Assembly (NCBI GenBank): GCA_026225945.1
Contig: JAMJFZ010000181.1
Coordinates: 1,240,001 to 1,304,000, forward strand
DNA: 64,000 nt
Source of the DNA: Cricetomys ansorgei
Lineage: Eukaryota > Chordata > Mammalia > Rodentia > Nesomyidae
Direction: 5' to 3'
Of the stretch, positions 45,370-58,043 are shown piece by piece. A model generated the notes under the pieces. That model saw only the letters and a program-made list of their open reading frames with translations, was not told the origin of the DNA and made no database searches. Made by a program: the position numbers and the translations under genes. Numbering within the stretch: the first letter of the stretch is position 1; every line of letters starts with the position of its first letter.

Positions 45370-46486
45370 GTAGTTTTGATCATATTTCTAAACATTGTCG
45401 TTTTAAATTACTAGGGTGTATCTTGTAAATCTCAAATGTGTTAGTTGCAAAGGTATTTTAGCATAGAAGCTGGCTTCTCTTTAAAACCCCGTTTAGCTCC
45501 TTGCTACCTATTAGGGTATTATTTTGTTAGTGTCCCTTTCCATCAATTAAAAGAGTTCTGCTCTAACAAAGTGCAAATCCTGGGGTGTGTAGCTCTGCCC
45601 TTCTCTGTCACGAAGCCTTGGCCTCCTGGGTTCCACCTTCCCATTCATCTTCACATATCACACAACTTCATCTACAGGAATGTTCATGGGAGGGTATATC
45701 CAGGAGCACTAACCTGTTAGAGTATGTGCTTTATTTTTTTCTCTCTCTTTAAGTCATATACTGATTTCATTGCTTTCTATGCTGGAGGAAGAATTTCAGA
45801 CTAAACTGGGAAACGGGTTGACTAAATATTGATGGCTGTCAGTGTTCTTACAAGCCCTTTTAGACTAATAATCTTAGTTAGTATTACTTCCTAACAGAGG
45901 CAACCCTCACACAGGCAATGCTTTTCTGTACAGTCTCCTCTAAGTCCTCAGGGCCGATGGGTAAATGGATCAGTATTGCTAATATGGTCACTAGGGTATT
46001 CATACTTGTTGAAATATTTTTTAACCATCTCTGAAAACAAAGCCTGAGACGCTGCTCTTCGCAGTTTTCTTTCCTTTCAATTTTCCAGTGACCCTGAACT
46101 GGCATGCTCTTGCCCTCTTCCCTTAGCAACCGGTGATGCCTCACAGAGCATTGCAGAATCATCTTCAAAACTACATTAATTTTGTCCCTTTTACACATCC
46201 AAATAATACCACTTCCAAGGGGAGGCGAGACAAATTTAGTTGTGTTGACAGGAAACTGATGGACCTTGAAAGTCTAAACTCCAGAAAGTGCTTCTATTTA
46301 TAGTTTCCTGAATCCCCTGAACCTTTAAACACACTGACATAATATTGACCATCTATATTTCATTTCCACTTCGTGCACGGGGAAATCACGAAGCATCCAC
46401 TCTCCATTAGATGCTTTAGCATCTTGCTAAAGCAAGCCTCAGCTTGCTGCCGCTGTTTTATGCGTATTTTATTATAATCTTTTCAG
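45370..46486. other. intronic, upstream of candidate terminal exon
   Basis: No repeat recognised. A 104-codon frame on the minus strand (45884-46198) has no known domain. Confidence 0.45.
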
Positions 46487-47045
46487 TGGAAATGAAGAAG
46501 AGAAAGCACAGATACTCAAAGGCTGCAGTGATGTGCTGGGATTCCTTCTTCAAGCTGAACCTGAAGTCGAGAATCTGACATAAAGCATCCTATACATCCT
46601 AGCGAACCCAGTCCTACCTACAAGCCTTTAATGATTAAAACCATATTGTACATGGTAGTATTCAGGGCCAGCAGCCTGGACAAGGTAGAATGGAGCCAGT
46701 TTCGTTGAGGCTACTGAAGTCTTGTTTGTTTTTCAGTTTGAACACAGAGGGAAACTACATTTTTGTCACGGTCCCTGGGAAATAGTTATCAACACACTTC
46801 TATTATATTCGTAATATGCATTCATCTGTATTTAATGCAGGGATCACCAGCAGAGTAAAAATGATGCCTTTTATTTGACTGAACCAAAAATACCTGAATT
46901 TTGGAAAGGATGAAAAGTACATAGAAGTTGTAGTGCGTATTAAAATTTATGTCCGAAAAATCTTTGAAGGAAGACAGTTGGATGTACTTCATTTTAATAA
47001 AGTACTTAGGGTCCCTCTGTTCTGAATAAAAACGTCATGCAGCTG
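46487..47045 (+). other. Morc1: candidate alternative terminal exon of Morc1 with 3' UTR
   Basis: A strong acceptor (ttattataatcttttcag, pyrimidine-rich) is followed by a frame that fits the two bases left by exon 7. It gives Ser, then GNEEEKAQILKGCSDVLGFL, LQAEPEVENLT and a stop at 46581-46583. Downstream lie two AATAAA signals (46996-47001 and 47025-47030) followed by a T-rich stretch, as expected for polyadenylation near 47045. No repeat family was recognised here. The product would stop before the fourth zinc Cys of the CW finger. Phase agreement over 31 codons has roughly a one-in-five chance by accident, so this is a hypothesis, not an established exon. Confidence 0.35.
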
Positions 47046-48378
47046 TAAGGTTCTTTTCTCAAATGAAACAGCACTTTGTAGGTACCAGCCCGCAGCTGGC
47101 TTCGGATCCCCTCTGTTGGTGGCTATACATACGGCAGCCGTCCTTGGCATTTGTTTACGTAGCAACTTTCATAGAAATAACAGTGATAGCAAACACCACA
47201 CGGAGGTAGAGTTGAGTGTTTCTTCACAGCGGTGCTTGAATTTGATGGTAGTTCCCCACTCTCTCTGTTGTTAGGGGGCAAGGAAAATACGTGCTCACAA
47301 CCCTGAAAAACAGAGCTGGTAGCTTCCATCTTCTTCCTAGTTCCTTTCCTCTTCCCAACGGTGGGAGCCCTCTCGATTCCCAGCCACCCCTTCTCTGAAC
47401 CCAACACACATATACTTTCTGCAACTCTGACCCTCTCCTCCTCTTTCAGGGACCTGACACAGCTCATTTTCTCCTTCCACCTATCAATAATAGAAAACTT
47501 CTTAACCTAGAAGAGACCCAAAGAATTGACCTCTGCATTTCATATTACTGTACATCTCAGCTATGTCCCGAATCAGAGAGAGCTCAGTTGATTTTCTGTG
47601 TCAAGTCTTCGTATCAAAGCAACCTAAACAAACCACTTCACTTAAAAAAACAAAACAGTTAGACTCATTTCACTCCCTAGTACATAACAACTTAAAAGAA
47701 AGAAAGAAAGAAAGAAAGAAAGCCTCGAGCCTTCCAAAATAAAGGCTTACTTATTTTTTGTAACCATGGTGGGGAAATATACTAGGCTGGGAGACAGGAT
47801 GATTGCCAAGTTCTAGAACACAGGATAGCAGGTCTTTTGGAAAAGATGTGCCAGTCAGGATTGTCCAGAGCTATCTAGTAAGCTATATGCAAGCCTCCAT
47901 CACCCCAGAGCTGTCCCTGAATACTGCATCACAAGATAGTCACTGATGTCTCTTATTCCAAACAAGATCTGCTCATCTCACAGGCAGAACTGTTAGTTAT
48001 ATTTTGGGATGATGCATACGTAGATTTCTACACCAACATTGGGGACAGGGAAATATTTGTCAGGATGAAGATGTTCCAAATTTTCTTATTTTGTAGAAGA
48101 CTTGATTTATTATAATGTACGTAAGTAGATCATGAGCAAATATTTCTCCCATCCTCATAAACACATACACCTTCCATATTTTCTATATAGCTCCTTCGCA
48201 TGCCAATTGGACATTGAAGATTATATATTTCCCCAAAGTCATATAATCCCACTTTATATCCACATTTTGAGTGTACAACAGAAAATATAACACTTTGTAG
48301 AAGTAAATCATCTTTTATAGTCGGCAAATGCCTTCACACTTCCTCCTGATGCTAATATTGTACTCGTTGATTATGAAG
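47046..48378. other. intronic; (AAAG)n at 47695-47723
   Basis: A 7-unit AAAG microsatellite is the only recognised element. 47123-47467 carries overlapping minus-strand open frames without a known domain. Confidence 0.5.
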
Positions 48379-48517
48379 CTGTAATCAGATGGAACACCTG
48401 CCTTCTATCCCACTGGGCACCATGAGCAGGAGACCACCATCAAACGATGAGAAAGAGAAGCAACTTCAAGAGACGGTTCAAAGGTACCAGAACCGACTGG
48501 TGGAAGCAGGGCCACAG
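48379..48517 (+). CDS. Morc1: Morc1 exon 8 of window (last Cys of CW finger and following helix)
   Basis: A 139-bp exon, donor gtgagc. The acceptor used is 'gattatgaag', which has purines close to the AG. The 'atcag' ten bases further on looks better but would break the frame and lose the zinc ligand. The carried bases complete Ser, then C-N-Q. This Cys is the fourth CW zinc ligand. MEHLPSIPLGTM is the conserved PLGT segment just after the finger in MORC1/MORC2. The exon ends with a charged helix, EKEKQLQETVQRYQNRLVEA then GPQ, in phase 0. Confidence 0.95.
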
Positions 48518-49261
48518 GTGAGCTGCTACTCATCTTCCCAGACTGAGCTGAAGATTTCTTACATGCATATTAACCAATATGGTTGTCTCTAGTAAAAAGT
48601 GCAGCCTCTTTCTAGTGCTCTCTTGCCACTTCCTTTTAATTTTGTACCTGAGAATCATCCTAAAGGTAAATGGGGAGAAACGGGGTAGTTCTATAAACAT
48701 GTCTGCGTGTGTATTAAGGCCATCTCTCTACACACAGTGCATGTGGGGAGCAGGGCATTTATTCCTACTCTGCAGTTGTGTGCTTGTTTAAGGTCAGGTG
48801 TTCAAGGTAGGGAAGCAGGTGTGCCCAGCTGCAAAGATTAGGCCACACACACCCTGCCCCTCCCCCAACCAGGCTTCTTCCCTGAAGTTGGGCATTTTAG
48901 ATAGACAATGTTTTTTAGTCAATCAACCCTGGCCTATTACTACAGAAAGTCAAAAGCATATTTATTTACGAGAACTCAATAAGAATAAGAATAAGCGTTA
49001 CTATGGAAGAATAGGTAATTATGACTATTTCAGTGAAAGAAATGTGACATGAAGAAAAATTCTATGCCCTTCACTTTTATTAGAATGCGTCAACTGTCCA
49101 AAATAAGGAGATTTCTCTTGACATTTCTGTAAAACACGTGATGTATTTTGATCATGTTTACTCCTCTCTTTATTCTCTCTTTACTTCTCTCGCCTCCTCT
49201 TTTCCTTTCCCCGTCCACATCTCTAGTGTATTTTTGTCTTCCTTTTTCACTTTGTTCGCTT
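48518..49261. other. intronic, no recognisable element
   Basis: I looked here for the next MORC1 coding exon and found no candidate with matching phase. Confidence 0.45.
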
Positions 49262-49556
49262 GCTTGAGAGAGAAAGAGAGAGAGGAGATAGAGAGACAGA
49301 CAGTATACGTACATGTGGAGGTCAGAGAACAAGCTTGAGAGTCGGTCCTCACTTTCCCTCTTGTTTGAGGCAAAGTCTCGCCGTTCAAAGCTTCCTTTGC
49401 ATTGTGAAGCGCTGGAGATCTCCCATCTCCCGTAGAAACATTGGATTGGAGATGTGTGCCACTGCGTCTGGTTTTCATGGGTTCTGGGATTCAGCTCAGA
49501 TCTCCACGTTCATGCGACAAGTGCTACCCCACTGAGCCGTCTTCCCGGTCCTGATC
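49262..49556 (-). mobile_element. B4-type SINE, antisense, with (GA)n
   Basis: A GAGA-rich start, then 'gtacatgtggaggtcagaga', a weak B1-like part and the antisense tRNA-like head 'ttctgggattcagctcagat' and 'ctaccccactgagccgtctt'. Same family as 39105-39405 and 63440-63735. Confidence 0.7.
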
Positions 49557-50535
49557 TTCTTAACTAAGAGTTAGATTCCTCCCCACCAGTTAAACATTTT
49601 AAGTTTTATATAGTTAATTCCTTTGAGTAGCATCAAAGGTCATCAGTAGATATGCAGAATTCCTGACTCATCTGTGGATGTCAGAAAACAAAAAAAGAAA
49701 AGACCCATTAAGTGGAAAATGGAGTGATGAGGTGGGGATGGGGAATTCAATCCAACATTATATCAGTTTGGGTTTTTTATAATGTAAGCATATTATCTTC
49801 TTAACTTCCTGCTTTGCTAAGGATCTGCAGCGCAAGTCAGATACCACCTGAGGTGGCAACAGGACTGCCCACCCCTCCCATTCCCCACTGCTGAAGTACA
49901 CCTTGCCTTTCAATTTGGTTTATAAAGCCTCTGGTTTTGAGTGCGATAAAAGAAACCTGAAGCAAAGGTATCAGAGCCTGCAATTATTTTAACTAACAGA
50001 CGAGTAGGTAAATACAGATGTGTCTATTCTGAACTATCTCCTTTTAAAGTAATTTCTCACTTCGTCTTCTACTCCTCGAAGCTTTGGGAAGACGTTCGGC
50101 ACATTGGAGTTGGTTTTATCTCTTGACCGTCTCTGGATAGATTGTTTTCCTTCCTTAGAGTTCAGTACTGACCATTAGATATTGACAGGACCAGTCTCAA
50201 AGCCTCAGTTAACTCACTGTTTAAAGTTGGATTGTGTTAATTATTACTGAGGTGGAGATGTTTCTGGCAGCTGATGAAGTCAGCAGATGGGAGCCATTCA
50301 TTCTACTCATTCTTTCTTTCTTGGAAGATTCCCCCCCCCCCCCACACACACACACACAAATTTCAGTCAGGATTATAGATTCAGCTTATTTCAATTCTAA
50401 CAGCAATTTAGCACCACTTTTGTAGAAATCTTGGTCAAAGGATGTAAGAATCTTCTCTTTTTTCCCTTTAATGAAAGGAAAGTTTCCGCAGAAATCTCTG
50501 TGGGAAAACAGCCCCAGAATCTTATTTATTTATTT
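49557..50535. other. intronic; (C)n(CA)n at 50329-50358
   Basis: A C run passing into (CA)8 is the only recognised element. Confidence 0.5.
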
Positions 50536-50708
50536 GTTTGTTTGTTTGGTTGGTTTAGCTTGGTTTTTTGAGACAGGATTTCTCTATTATAACTCTTGCT
50601 GTCCTGGGACTCACTCTGTAAACCAGGCTGGCCTCAAACTCACAGAGATCCTCCTGCCTCTGCCTCCCAAGTGCTGGGATTAAAAGTGTGCCCCACCATC
50701 ACCCAACC
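50536..50708 (-). mobile_element. B1 SINE, antisense
   Basis: A (TTTG)n run leads to 'ttttttgagacaggatttct', 'aaaccaggctggcctcaaac' and 'aagtgctgggattaaaagtg'. Full length. Confidence 0.95.
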
Positions 50709-51949
50709 AGTCCTATAATCTAAACTTTCAACTATTCACTGCTATGCAATGACTCAGCTCTGGACAGCTGGTTAATTTTGAGTTGTCATTGACTTTTGAA
50801 TCCTTGCTTTTGGGAATGTCCCAGGCTTGACCATATAGGAAGTTCAGAGTAACTGGAATATTGGAATTTATGCTTCCTGGAGCAGGGAATGTCTCAGCTT
50901 TGCCTACGGTGACTCAGTAGGACCTGAATCTATGCCTGATAGGAACAGGGCACTCAACAAGCCTTTGTTGAAACAATAAAGAAATCACATCTTCAGTTAA
51001 CAAATAGTCTCTTTGTGGACCATATCAAATGATGATTTAAAAATTGCTAACCACAATAAGACGGCATTAGTTGAGTAGTGCCTGATCATACCTGGAATGG
51101 TAGTATAAGTTTAAGGAGACAGAGGGAGTGCACGTATACTAAATATGTGTCATAGGGAACGTGGCCTTGAACTTCTGCTGTGAAGTTAAAGGGAAGGAAT
51201 CAGACAGAACATTCAAGGCAGGGCGTAATAAATGAGGACTTGGCAAAGAGCACTGATCTGGTCCCTCATGGGGAACTTAAATATTTAAAAGGCAAACCCA
51301 GTGTTTGTGTGGTGTCATTATCTTTTCAAAGTAGCAAAACTCTTGATGAAATATGATGATTGCCGAACAGATCACCTCAATTCCCCTTTTACGAAAATAA
51401 TCCACGGGAGTAATGTGGATGTTCAGTAATTCTCTTCTGGTGACATCTACCCAGTGCTGGAAGTAAGGCCGAAAGCCTCGCTACAGGCGGGGTGAAGCTG
51501 TCTTCTTGATCGCACGAAGAATTCAGACATTTGACGGATGTGGGAATTGGGAGGTCAGAGAGAAGCAGCATTGGCTTCTCTCAGTATCAAAACAACCTGC
51601 ATTCGGGTACAGGCTGAATGCTGCTGGAAAATCAAGAAGAGGCTAATTTACTACCGTGATTCAGTATGTTTTTTTTGTTGTTGTTGTTTTTTGTTTTCTG
51701 TTTTTTGGGGTTTTTCGTTTTTTTGGCTAGCACTAATTTGTCTATCCTCTCGAAGTCAGGCTGCTATAAAATATAAACCATATAAGTATGCTTGCCTACC
51801 TCCTTGCTCTTCCCTCTAGCCTCTCACTGGCAGACCTGGGGAGCAAAGGTTCCCATGACTTACTCCTGCACATTTAGCTCTTAACCTCTGCATTTCAGCA
51901 TCAACATCAGCTGGCAGTCTGATCTGGAAAATGAAGAGAGTAACGAAGT
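50709..51949. other. intronic, no recognisable element
   Basis: A T/G-rich run at 51667-51725 ('tttttgttgttgttg') is the only low-complexity stretch. No MORC1 exon candidate was found. Confidence 0.45.
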
Positions 51950-52668
51950 ATCTTAGTTAATTCTCCGTTGCTGCGATAAAATACCATGGCAAAAGCAATT
52001 TAAGGAAGGAAAGGTGTATTTTGGCTCACAGTTCAAGGATATAATCAACCATGTTAGGGGTGTCAAGGCTCCTCACAATCCATTGATCTCTACATTGTGT
52101 CCAATTGTGGTTTCCTGCGGTAGTCTCCATTTGCCGTGAAGAGAGGCTTCTTCGCCAAGGGTTGGTAGCTACTCTTATCTATGGATATAAGGATAAGATT
52201 TAGAATGTGGTAAAGAATTATTCTGGCCTAGGTGACTGGCAGTAGAAGATTATTTTTTAAGGTTCATGACCTCACTAGCCGTGATAGGATCACTAGGTTT
52301 CCAGGAGCAGGCATGATTTCCTTCCTGTAGAGTGGAACTTACGTGCAATTATTAGACCGCTGTTGGTTACCACCAACGTGTGTGCCACTTATTGCACATT
52401 TAGGGATATCTTGCCACGCTGGTCATTGTCATGGTTCATAAGTGTTGCATCAGGGTAGGACTGTTCATTGCTTCTCTCCAGTGGCAGCAAGGTTAAGTGT
52501 CCTCTGGTTCCATGGAAGCCAGACCACAGGAAGGAGGCTTCCAGATTAGATCTGGCTTGAATCCCAAGGCAGGGGCTCACTTTCTCCAAGTAATCCATTC
52601 CTGGAGGCTTGTCTCAAAGGTGATTCTGGATCTTGTCAAGTTGACAACCAAACTAAGCATCACACTTA
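51950..52668 (-). repeat. long rodent LTR-like repeat, antisense
   Basis: On the minus strand it starts TGTGATGCTTAGTTTGGTTG and 'tcaacttgacaagatccaga', and ends 'ttttatcgcagcaacggaga' near 51950. It runs TG to CA over about 720 bp, longer than the other LTR-like copies here. The 5' words resemble the MT2-like LTRs of the provirus, so an ERVL relationship is likely. Confidence 0.6.
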
Positions 52669-53828
52669 GATCCAAGATCATTCTGGATCTCAAGCTCTGT
52701 GGTTCTAGGTTTTCTATCATCCACAACCAGGAGAGTAGAATGTTACTACTTCTGCTCCTCCCAAACCCAGCAGCTTGGCTTTTTCTCCAACCCTGTACAC
52801 ACTCTGCCTGTGTGTAGGACAATCTCTTACCTCTGGGAGTACCCGCACGGGCACCCTCAAGAAGAAGTAGCCAGAGTCAACCAGGAAACTGTTATGATGC
52901 GAGAGGCATCCTTATCCTCAAGTGTGAACGGCGTAGCTTGTACCAAAACTGCATCCTCGTGTGATTGTATGGTTATGCACTTCCCACAACATTTCAGTGA
53001 CTTATATTCATTATGACAAAGGAAGAGAGTGATGGTCAAATAAGTCAAATCATGATCAAGTCACACATCTTTAAATGGTGGCAAGAGTTTTCTTTCTAAT
53101 TTTTACTCCAGTTTTGCTCACAGGGGGGAGAAAACTGAGCAACAGAATGGGACGTGACAAATCATATTTGGTAAAGAACACCTCTAAGTTCAGGAAAGCT
53201 GAAAGCAAAGCCCAACTCAAGATCTGTTACCCATGTTGGTACTTTTTCTAGAATAAAGAAATCATAGAATTGATAGGCTGTGACAACCAGTCAAAACCCT
53301 GGTTATAAATTGTGTGGCTGGAGCAATCCTTTGTGATCTTTCTCTTCTGGACAAATGAATGAGAAATTTGTATCTAAGTCCAGTCTAGGCTTCCTGCTCC
53401 CATTCCATGCTTTGTATACTGAGTGACAGGCGCCACCTGCTGGCCAGTTAAAGCATTTTAATGTTCATTGTGCTGCTTGATTGCTTGGCAGCTGCTTGAC
53501 AAATTAACTGAATAATTGGTTTTCTATTTTCTAATATACAGAGGCAATACTTTTAATACCATTGACCTATGAAATCAAATCCTATGCATTTGAGGATTTT
53601 CCAATCATCTGGTTTTCCCCCTCTATTAGCTTTAAGTCACAGCTTAAATTTCTCTCTTATATTCGATCGTATGACAAGGATGACTCTGCACACAGAATTT
53701 CCTTTTAGTTACATTTGATCCAGGCTTTTTGGGGACATTAAAATACTCTTAATGCCCTCAGTCACTGAAAGGTGAATCATAGTTTCATGGTCTAAACTAA
53801 CCTACTGTATGTTTATCTTTTACTTTAG
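52669..53828. other. intronic, no recognisable element
   Basis: Overlapping frames of about 105 codons at 52497-53016 are partly inside the LTR-like repeat and show no domain. Confidence 0.45.
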
Positions 53829-53990
53829 AAATTGCAATTTATTTTTATTTTATGTGTGTGGGGGTTGCTTGAATGTATATCTGCACAATGGGCATTCAAT
53901 GTTCGTGGAGGCCAGAAAAGGACATTGGGGCCTCTAGAACTGGAGTTACAGATGGTTATGAGCTGCCATGTGGGTGCTGGGAACATGGAT
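53829..53990 (-). mobile_element. B3-type SINE fragment, antisense
   Basis: 'gtggaggccagaaaaggaca', 'cctctagaactggagttaca' and 'atgagctgccatgtgggtgc' are antisense B2/B3-family body sequence. The tRNA-like head is missing. Confidence 0.75.
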
Positions 53991-55329
53991 GTTCATGGAG
54001 TGGATGTTATGTTGCTTCTGTATCATCTGGACCCAGTGGCCAATAGTCATTTACTATCCTTGACCACAGTCAAGGATCTCTGTAGTCTGACACAGCACCC
54101 TTGTTTTCCACTTTGCCTGATTCTGCTCTGCATCATGCCCTCCACATGCTCCTCATGTCCACACTGTACCTGAGAGCCTTTGTTCCTGCTGTTCTTGTCT
54201 GTGGAGACCTCTGCCCTTTCTTTGGTCCCTTTCGACCTCACACTAATGGGTGTGAAAATGGGTGTGAAAAAACCCTGTGTGAAATATTCTTCCACCCCCA
54301 CCTTATGAAAGCACCTTTTCCTTCTGGTCCCCTTGTCCTTAGCATGTCTTCCTTACGGCACGTTTTCTCCTTCTCCCTGCCATTGCAGACTCTGACATAC
54401 CAGAACCGTGACCTTCATTAGGCTACGCATTGTTTAAAGACTGATTTCATTTACTCATATCCACATTCCCAGCAACACCTGGGACCAAATCGTTTGTGTG
54501 ATAGGTATTTACCAAATGATGTGGAGGACAGAATGAATAACTTTCTATTTTTCATTCGGTAAGACTGAGTGCTCCTACACAGGTGAGACTTTCCAACTTC
54601 TGCATCACACATTAGCAGAGACCATAGTTTTCTTACACTTGATCAAAGTAGAGTGATGTATACTGAACTAAAGAGTCCACATCTGGATTCTGTTTGTTTT
54701 GTTTATGGTCTTCCTACCAAAGGAACAGTTCTGATGGCATCCCATGCCGCTTGGAAGAGGAAAGGCAGCAATATCTTTCTATTGTCTCTTTCAGACACAC
54801 AAAAAAAGTTGAACTTAAATAGCCTGCAGTTCCCATACTGGTCATCGTAGCTGTAAATGTTGAGCAAAGGTGGCCTGTGAATTTTTTAGCTGTGTTTTCA
54901 AGTTAAAATGACATGCCTGAGTAGAACTTTGTAGTAGAGAATATGAGCACATTTTCCCACCTTGAATGTATCATTATTGTGTGGGATGCAGATTTCAAGT
55001 CTGTGATTCCTTAAAAAAATGTATTGATTTATCAGGAGTACTTTCCAACCCCCTTATGTGTTTACATGTTTACGTGTTTACATCCATGTTCTAAAATTTA
55101 TGGCATCTAAAGACCCTTGTCTTGCAAGAGACTATTCTACTCATTGTAGTTGAGATACTTTACTTTATTACTCTGGCTACAGTGGTCTCATTTCTCCATG
55201 GTGTTGCATTACTTTGCCAGATGGAAAATACACGATGTGTGCACACACTTGTTGGCCCAGAGTTAATATGTCAATCCCAAAGATTTGAGGAACAAGGCCA
55301 CCAACCTAAATCATCATTAGCCAAATTAA
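53991..55329. other. intronic, no recognisable element
   Basis: Two 106-113-codon frames on the plus strand (53832-54421) have no recognised domain and begin in SINE sequence. Confidence 0.45.
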
Positions 55330-56040
55330 TTAAAGCAAACAGTTAACTAAAGCAAGCTTTTTTATTCATGTACAGAGGAGCCTCCCCTTAAGGTGGGGTT
55401 CGAGAGATCAGCATTGAATGTGAGAAAGACAAGGCTTTTATAGCTCAGGGGTAGGGGGTTTCCAAATGAGGGATTTGGTGGGCAAAATAGACAAAGTTAC
55501 AGGAGCAGACTATAAGCACAACGAGTTAGTCATAATGACTCCTGAAACAAAGACATAACTGCAAGGTGGTCATAACAAGGTTGTCACAAAAACAGGTAGT
55601 CATAACAACTTTCGAAACAAGGATAGGGTTGCAAGACAGTTATGATGCAAAGGCATAGTGGCTATTTCCTGGAACAGGTAAAACAAAGCCATTTGTAGTT
55701 AAGGTTACAGGTGGAGCAGAGCCCAATCCTAGAGAAATAGAGGTTTAATCATACACAGGAATGAGCTCAGTTTGTCTTTACTATAAGATGGTTCTTAGGC
55801 CTAAGACGGAGGCAGGCTATTTCATCACATGCGTAATGATGAGAAGTAGAACTGCTTATGATTAACTTATCCAGAAGCCCCCTAAAGGCAGATATGGAGG
55901 GCTGTCTTTGTCTTTGTGTACTTCTCACTTCCATGTCTGGCTGAACATTGTGCACAATAGACTGACATCAGAGGGTGGGCCTCTCTCCTCAACTTGAATA
56001 ATCTGGTCAGATTATCTTCTTAAGAAACCCGTGTTAAACC
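55330..56040. repeat. unassigned repeat-like block with internal tandem phrases
   Basis: The phrase 'gtcataa' recurs at about 55529, 55569 and 55599, with 'aaacaa' and 'gcaag' words between. This gives a degenerate tandem of about 30-40 bp units. The surrounding 700 bases look like a rodent interspersed repeat, but I cannot name the family. Confidence 0.4.
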
Positions 56041-57164
56041 TTCTGTCAGAACAGCAGTTTATGTTTGCTTAACATCTCCAGAGAGGAGCAGACATTTGAG
56101 AGGTCAGCCGTCTGGTGTGGTAGCATGTGATTCACAGAGCCCAGGATATGCCCAACTTCTGGATTCATAAACTACCCACTTTTTTCCCCCACGAGGTTGG
56201 GACTCTAAGGCTATTGTCATCTGCTCCTGCGTGTCCCAGAAATGAGTAAATACTGATGTTGAAGGCCAAGTTGACTTTAATCCAGAGGAGTATGTTCTTT
56301 CTGGGGGGACAGAAATAGCTTTGACAGAGGCATGCAGGCATGTTCTGTTACATTCCTCTCTTTGCATGCGAGTCAGCCATTCCTATCCACATCAACAAGG
56401 CTAGAGAGATGGAGAGGTTTGGATGTGTGGCCTGAAATAATTCCACAGGAGACAGTACTAATTTATATTCTAATGCAAGTATACCTATTTGGTCTCTGCC
56501 CTACAAACCCCCCTTAAGTGCCTTAACTGTGTGTACCACCAATTCTCAATTAGTATTCTGGCTAATCAAGGACTGTCAGAGGCTCTGGCATCCTGGATGT
56601 ACATCGGAGCCTATTCCTTGACTCACTAAGATGAATGTTTTGGCTTTCTTCCAATGCAGATTCCTCTGTGCCTCTCTGTAAGGGAAGCCCAGGCCTCTGA
56701 GCTCCCTGCTCAGGGCACAGTATACTTGTGTTCTTCCCTAGGTGCTGGAATCCAGTTTCTCATCTTGTTTGTCTTTCGTCTCTCTTATTCAAGGTTTATA
56801 TTTCAAATTCAATTCAAGGATCTGGATTTTATTACTGCTTTGACTTTGAACTTAATCCTTGTGTGTAGCACCACTGGCTTGTTAATGCTTGTTAAATCTT
56901 TGATTCCTGCAACTCTGTAGGCTCAGGTAAAATTCAGGTCAGGTCACTCTCTGGTTTGCCCATCTTCTCTGACTAGTTCCAGCCTCTTATACAGGATGTG
57001 GAGAGGGGTCCCTGACACCCATGGCCTAGCACTTCAAGGATAAGTCCACTTCATGTGCATAGGAGAAAATAAGAAATCCAGAGCTAATAGTGGTTTCTGT
57101 TTGAGAACTCTGTCATTTTTAGGCAGATTTGGAGGGTACAGAGAGCTCTTGGGCTTATTTAGTG
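56041..57164. other. intronic, no recognisable element
   Basis: No named repeat or MORC1 exon candidate found. Confidence 0.4.
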
Positions 57165-57850
57165 GCTTTTTTTAAAATTATTAAAAAGTATTTTTTACAT
57201 ATATTTTGATCATGTTCTACAACCCTCAGCCCCTCCCACATCCTCCCATCTCCCTACCCACCCAGCTTCATGTTCTTGCTCTCTCTCTAAAAAGAAAACT
57301 AAAATAAAATAAAACAGGAAGCAAAGACCAAACAACAAACAAAAGTCATTAAGAAAAAAACATATCAAAACAAAATCATATCAAAACAAAAGGTGCACTG
57401 AAAAAAACAAACAAACAAACAAAACAAAAAATCATAGAGTCTGTTTTGTGTTGGCTAACTACTCCTGGGGCAGGGGTTCCGTGGTTAATATCCCTGGTGA
57501 CACTCCATTGGAGAAAATTGACTCCTAACGACATACTGCACTATACCCCTGGATCAGTACCTTGCTCACCCCTCATCAGAGAAGCTTCTTCTTGCAGTAG
57601 ATAGTAATTATCACAGAGACCCGCCCTGGACAGTGTGCTGAGTAAAAGCCTTCGGAGCACTCAGCCCTAAGTGGGATGTCTTCATCAAACCTCCAGACTC
57701 AGTGACGTGAAAGTGAAGGCAGAAAGCTTTTAAGAGCCAGAGGTGGTGGATGACTCCAAGGAAATCCAGACCCAGCAGGACTGATCTACATACGAACTCA
57801 CAGAGACTGTGACAGCACGTACAAGACCTGCTTAGCAACTTACTAAGGGG
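57165..57850 (+). mobile_element. L1 (Lx-type) 3' fragment, sense
   Basis: A pyrimidine-rich 'ctcccatctccctacccacc' stretch and A-rich '(caaa)n' lead into 'ggagaaaattgactcctaac', 'ctggatcagtaccttgctca' and 'cacagagactgtgacagcac'. The right part is homologous to 25690-26130. Confidence 0.75.
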
Positions 57851-58010
57851 GGTAAGGAAGCAGTAAGCAGCGGTGAGAATTTTGGCCTACTTGGAGTACA
57901 AGTAAATCTCTCTGAGAGGAAGCTTAGGGGAAGAAAAGGAAATTAGAATATATATATAAAATTATATTTTCATATAATTTGTATAATATATTTGTAATGT
58001 ATTTGTTATA

Positions 58011-58043
<33 letters not shown>

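Noticed and set aside
48379..48389. Alternative acceptor 'aatcag' ending at 48388 for exon 8
   Set aside because: Using it shifts the frame away from the conserved PSIPLGTM sequence and removes the fourth zinc cysteine.
51891..51960. Exon-like stretch after 'gcatttcag'
   Set aside because: No GT donor at a suitable place, no MORC1 similarity, and it runs into an LTR-like repeat.
52389..52817. Opposed open frames of 69-106 codons
   Set aside because: Both are largely within an LTR-like repeat and show no domain.
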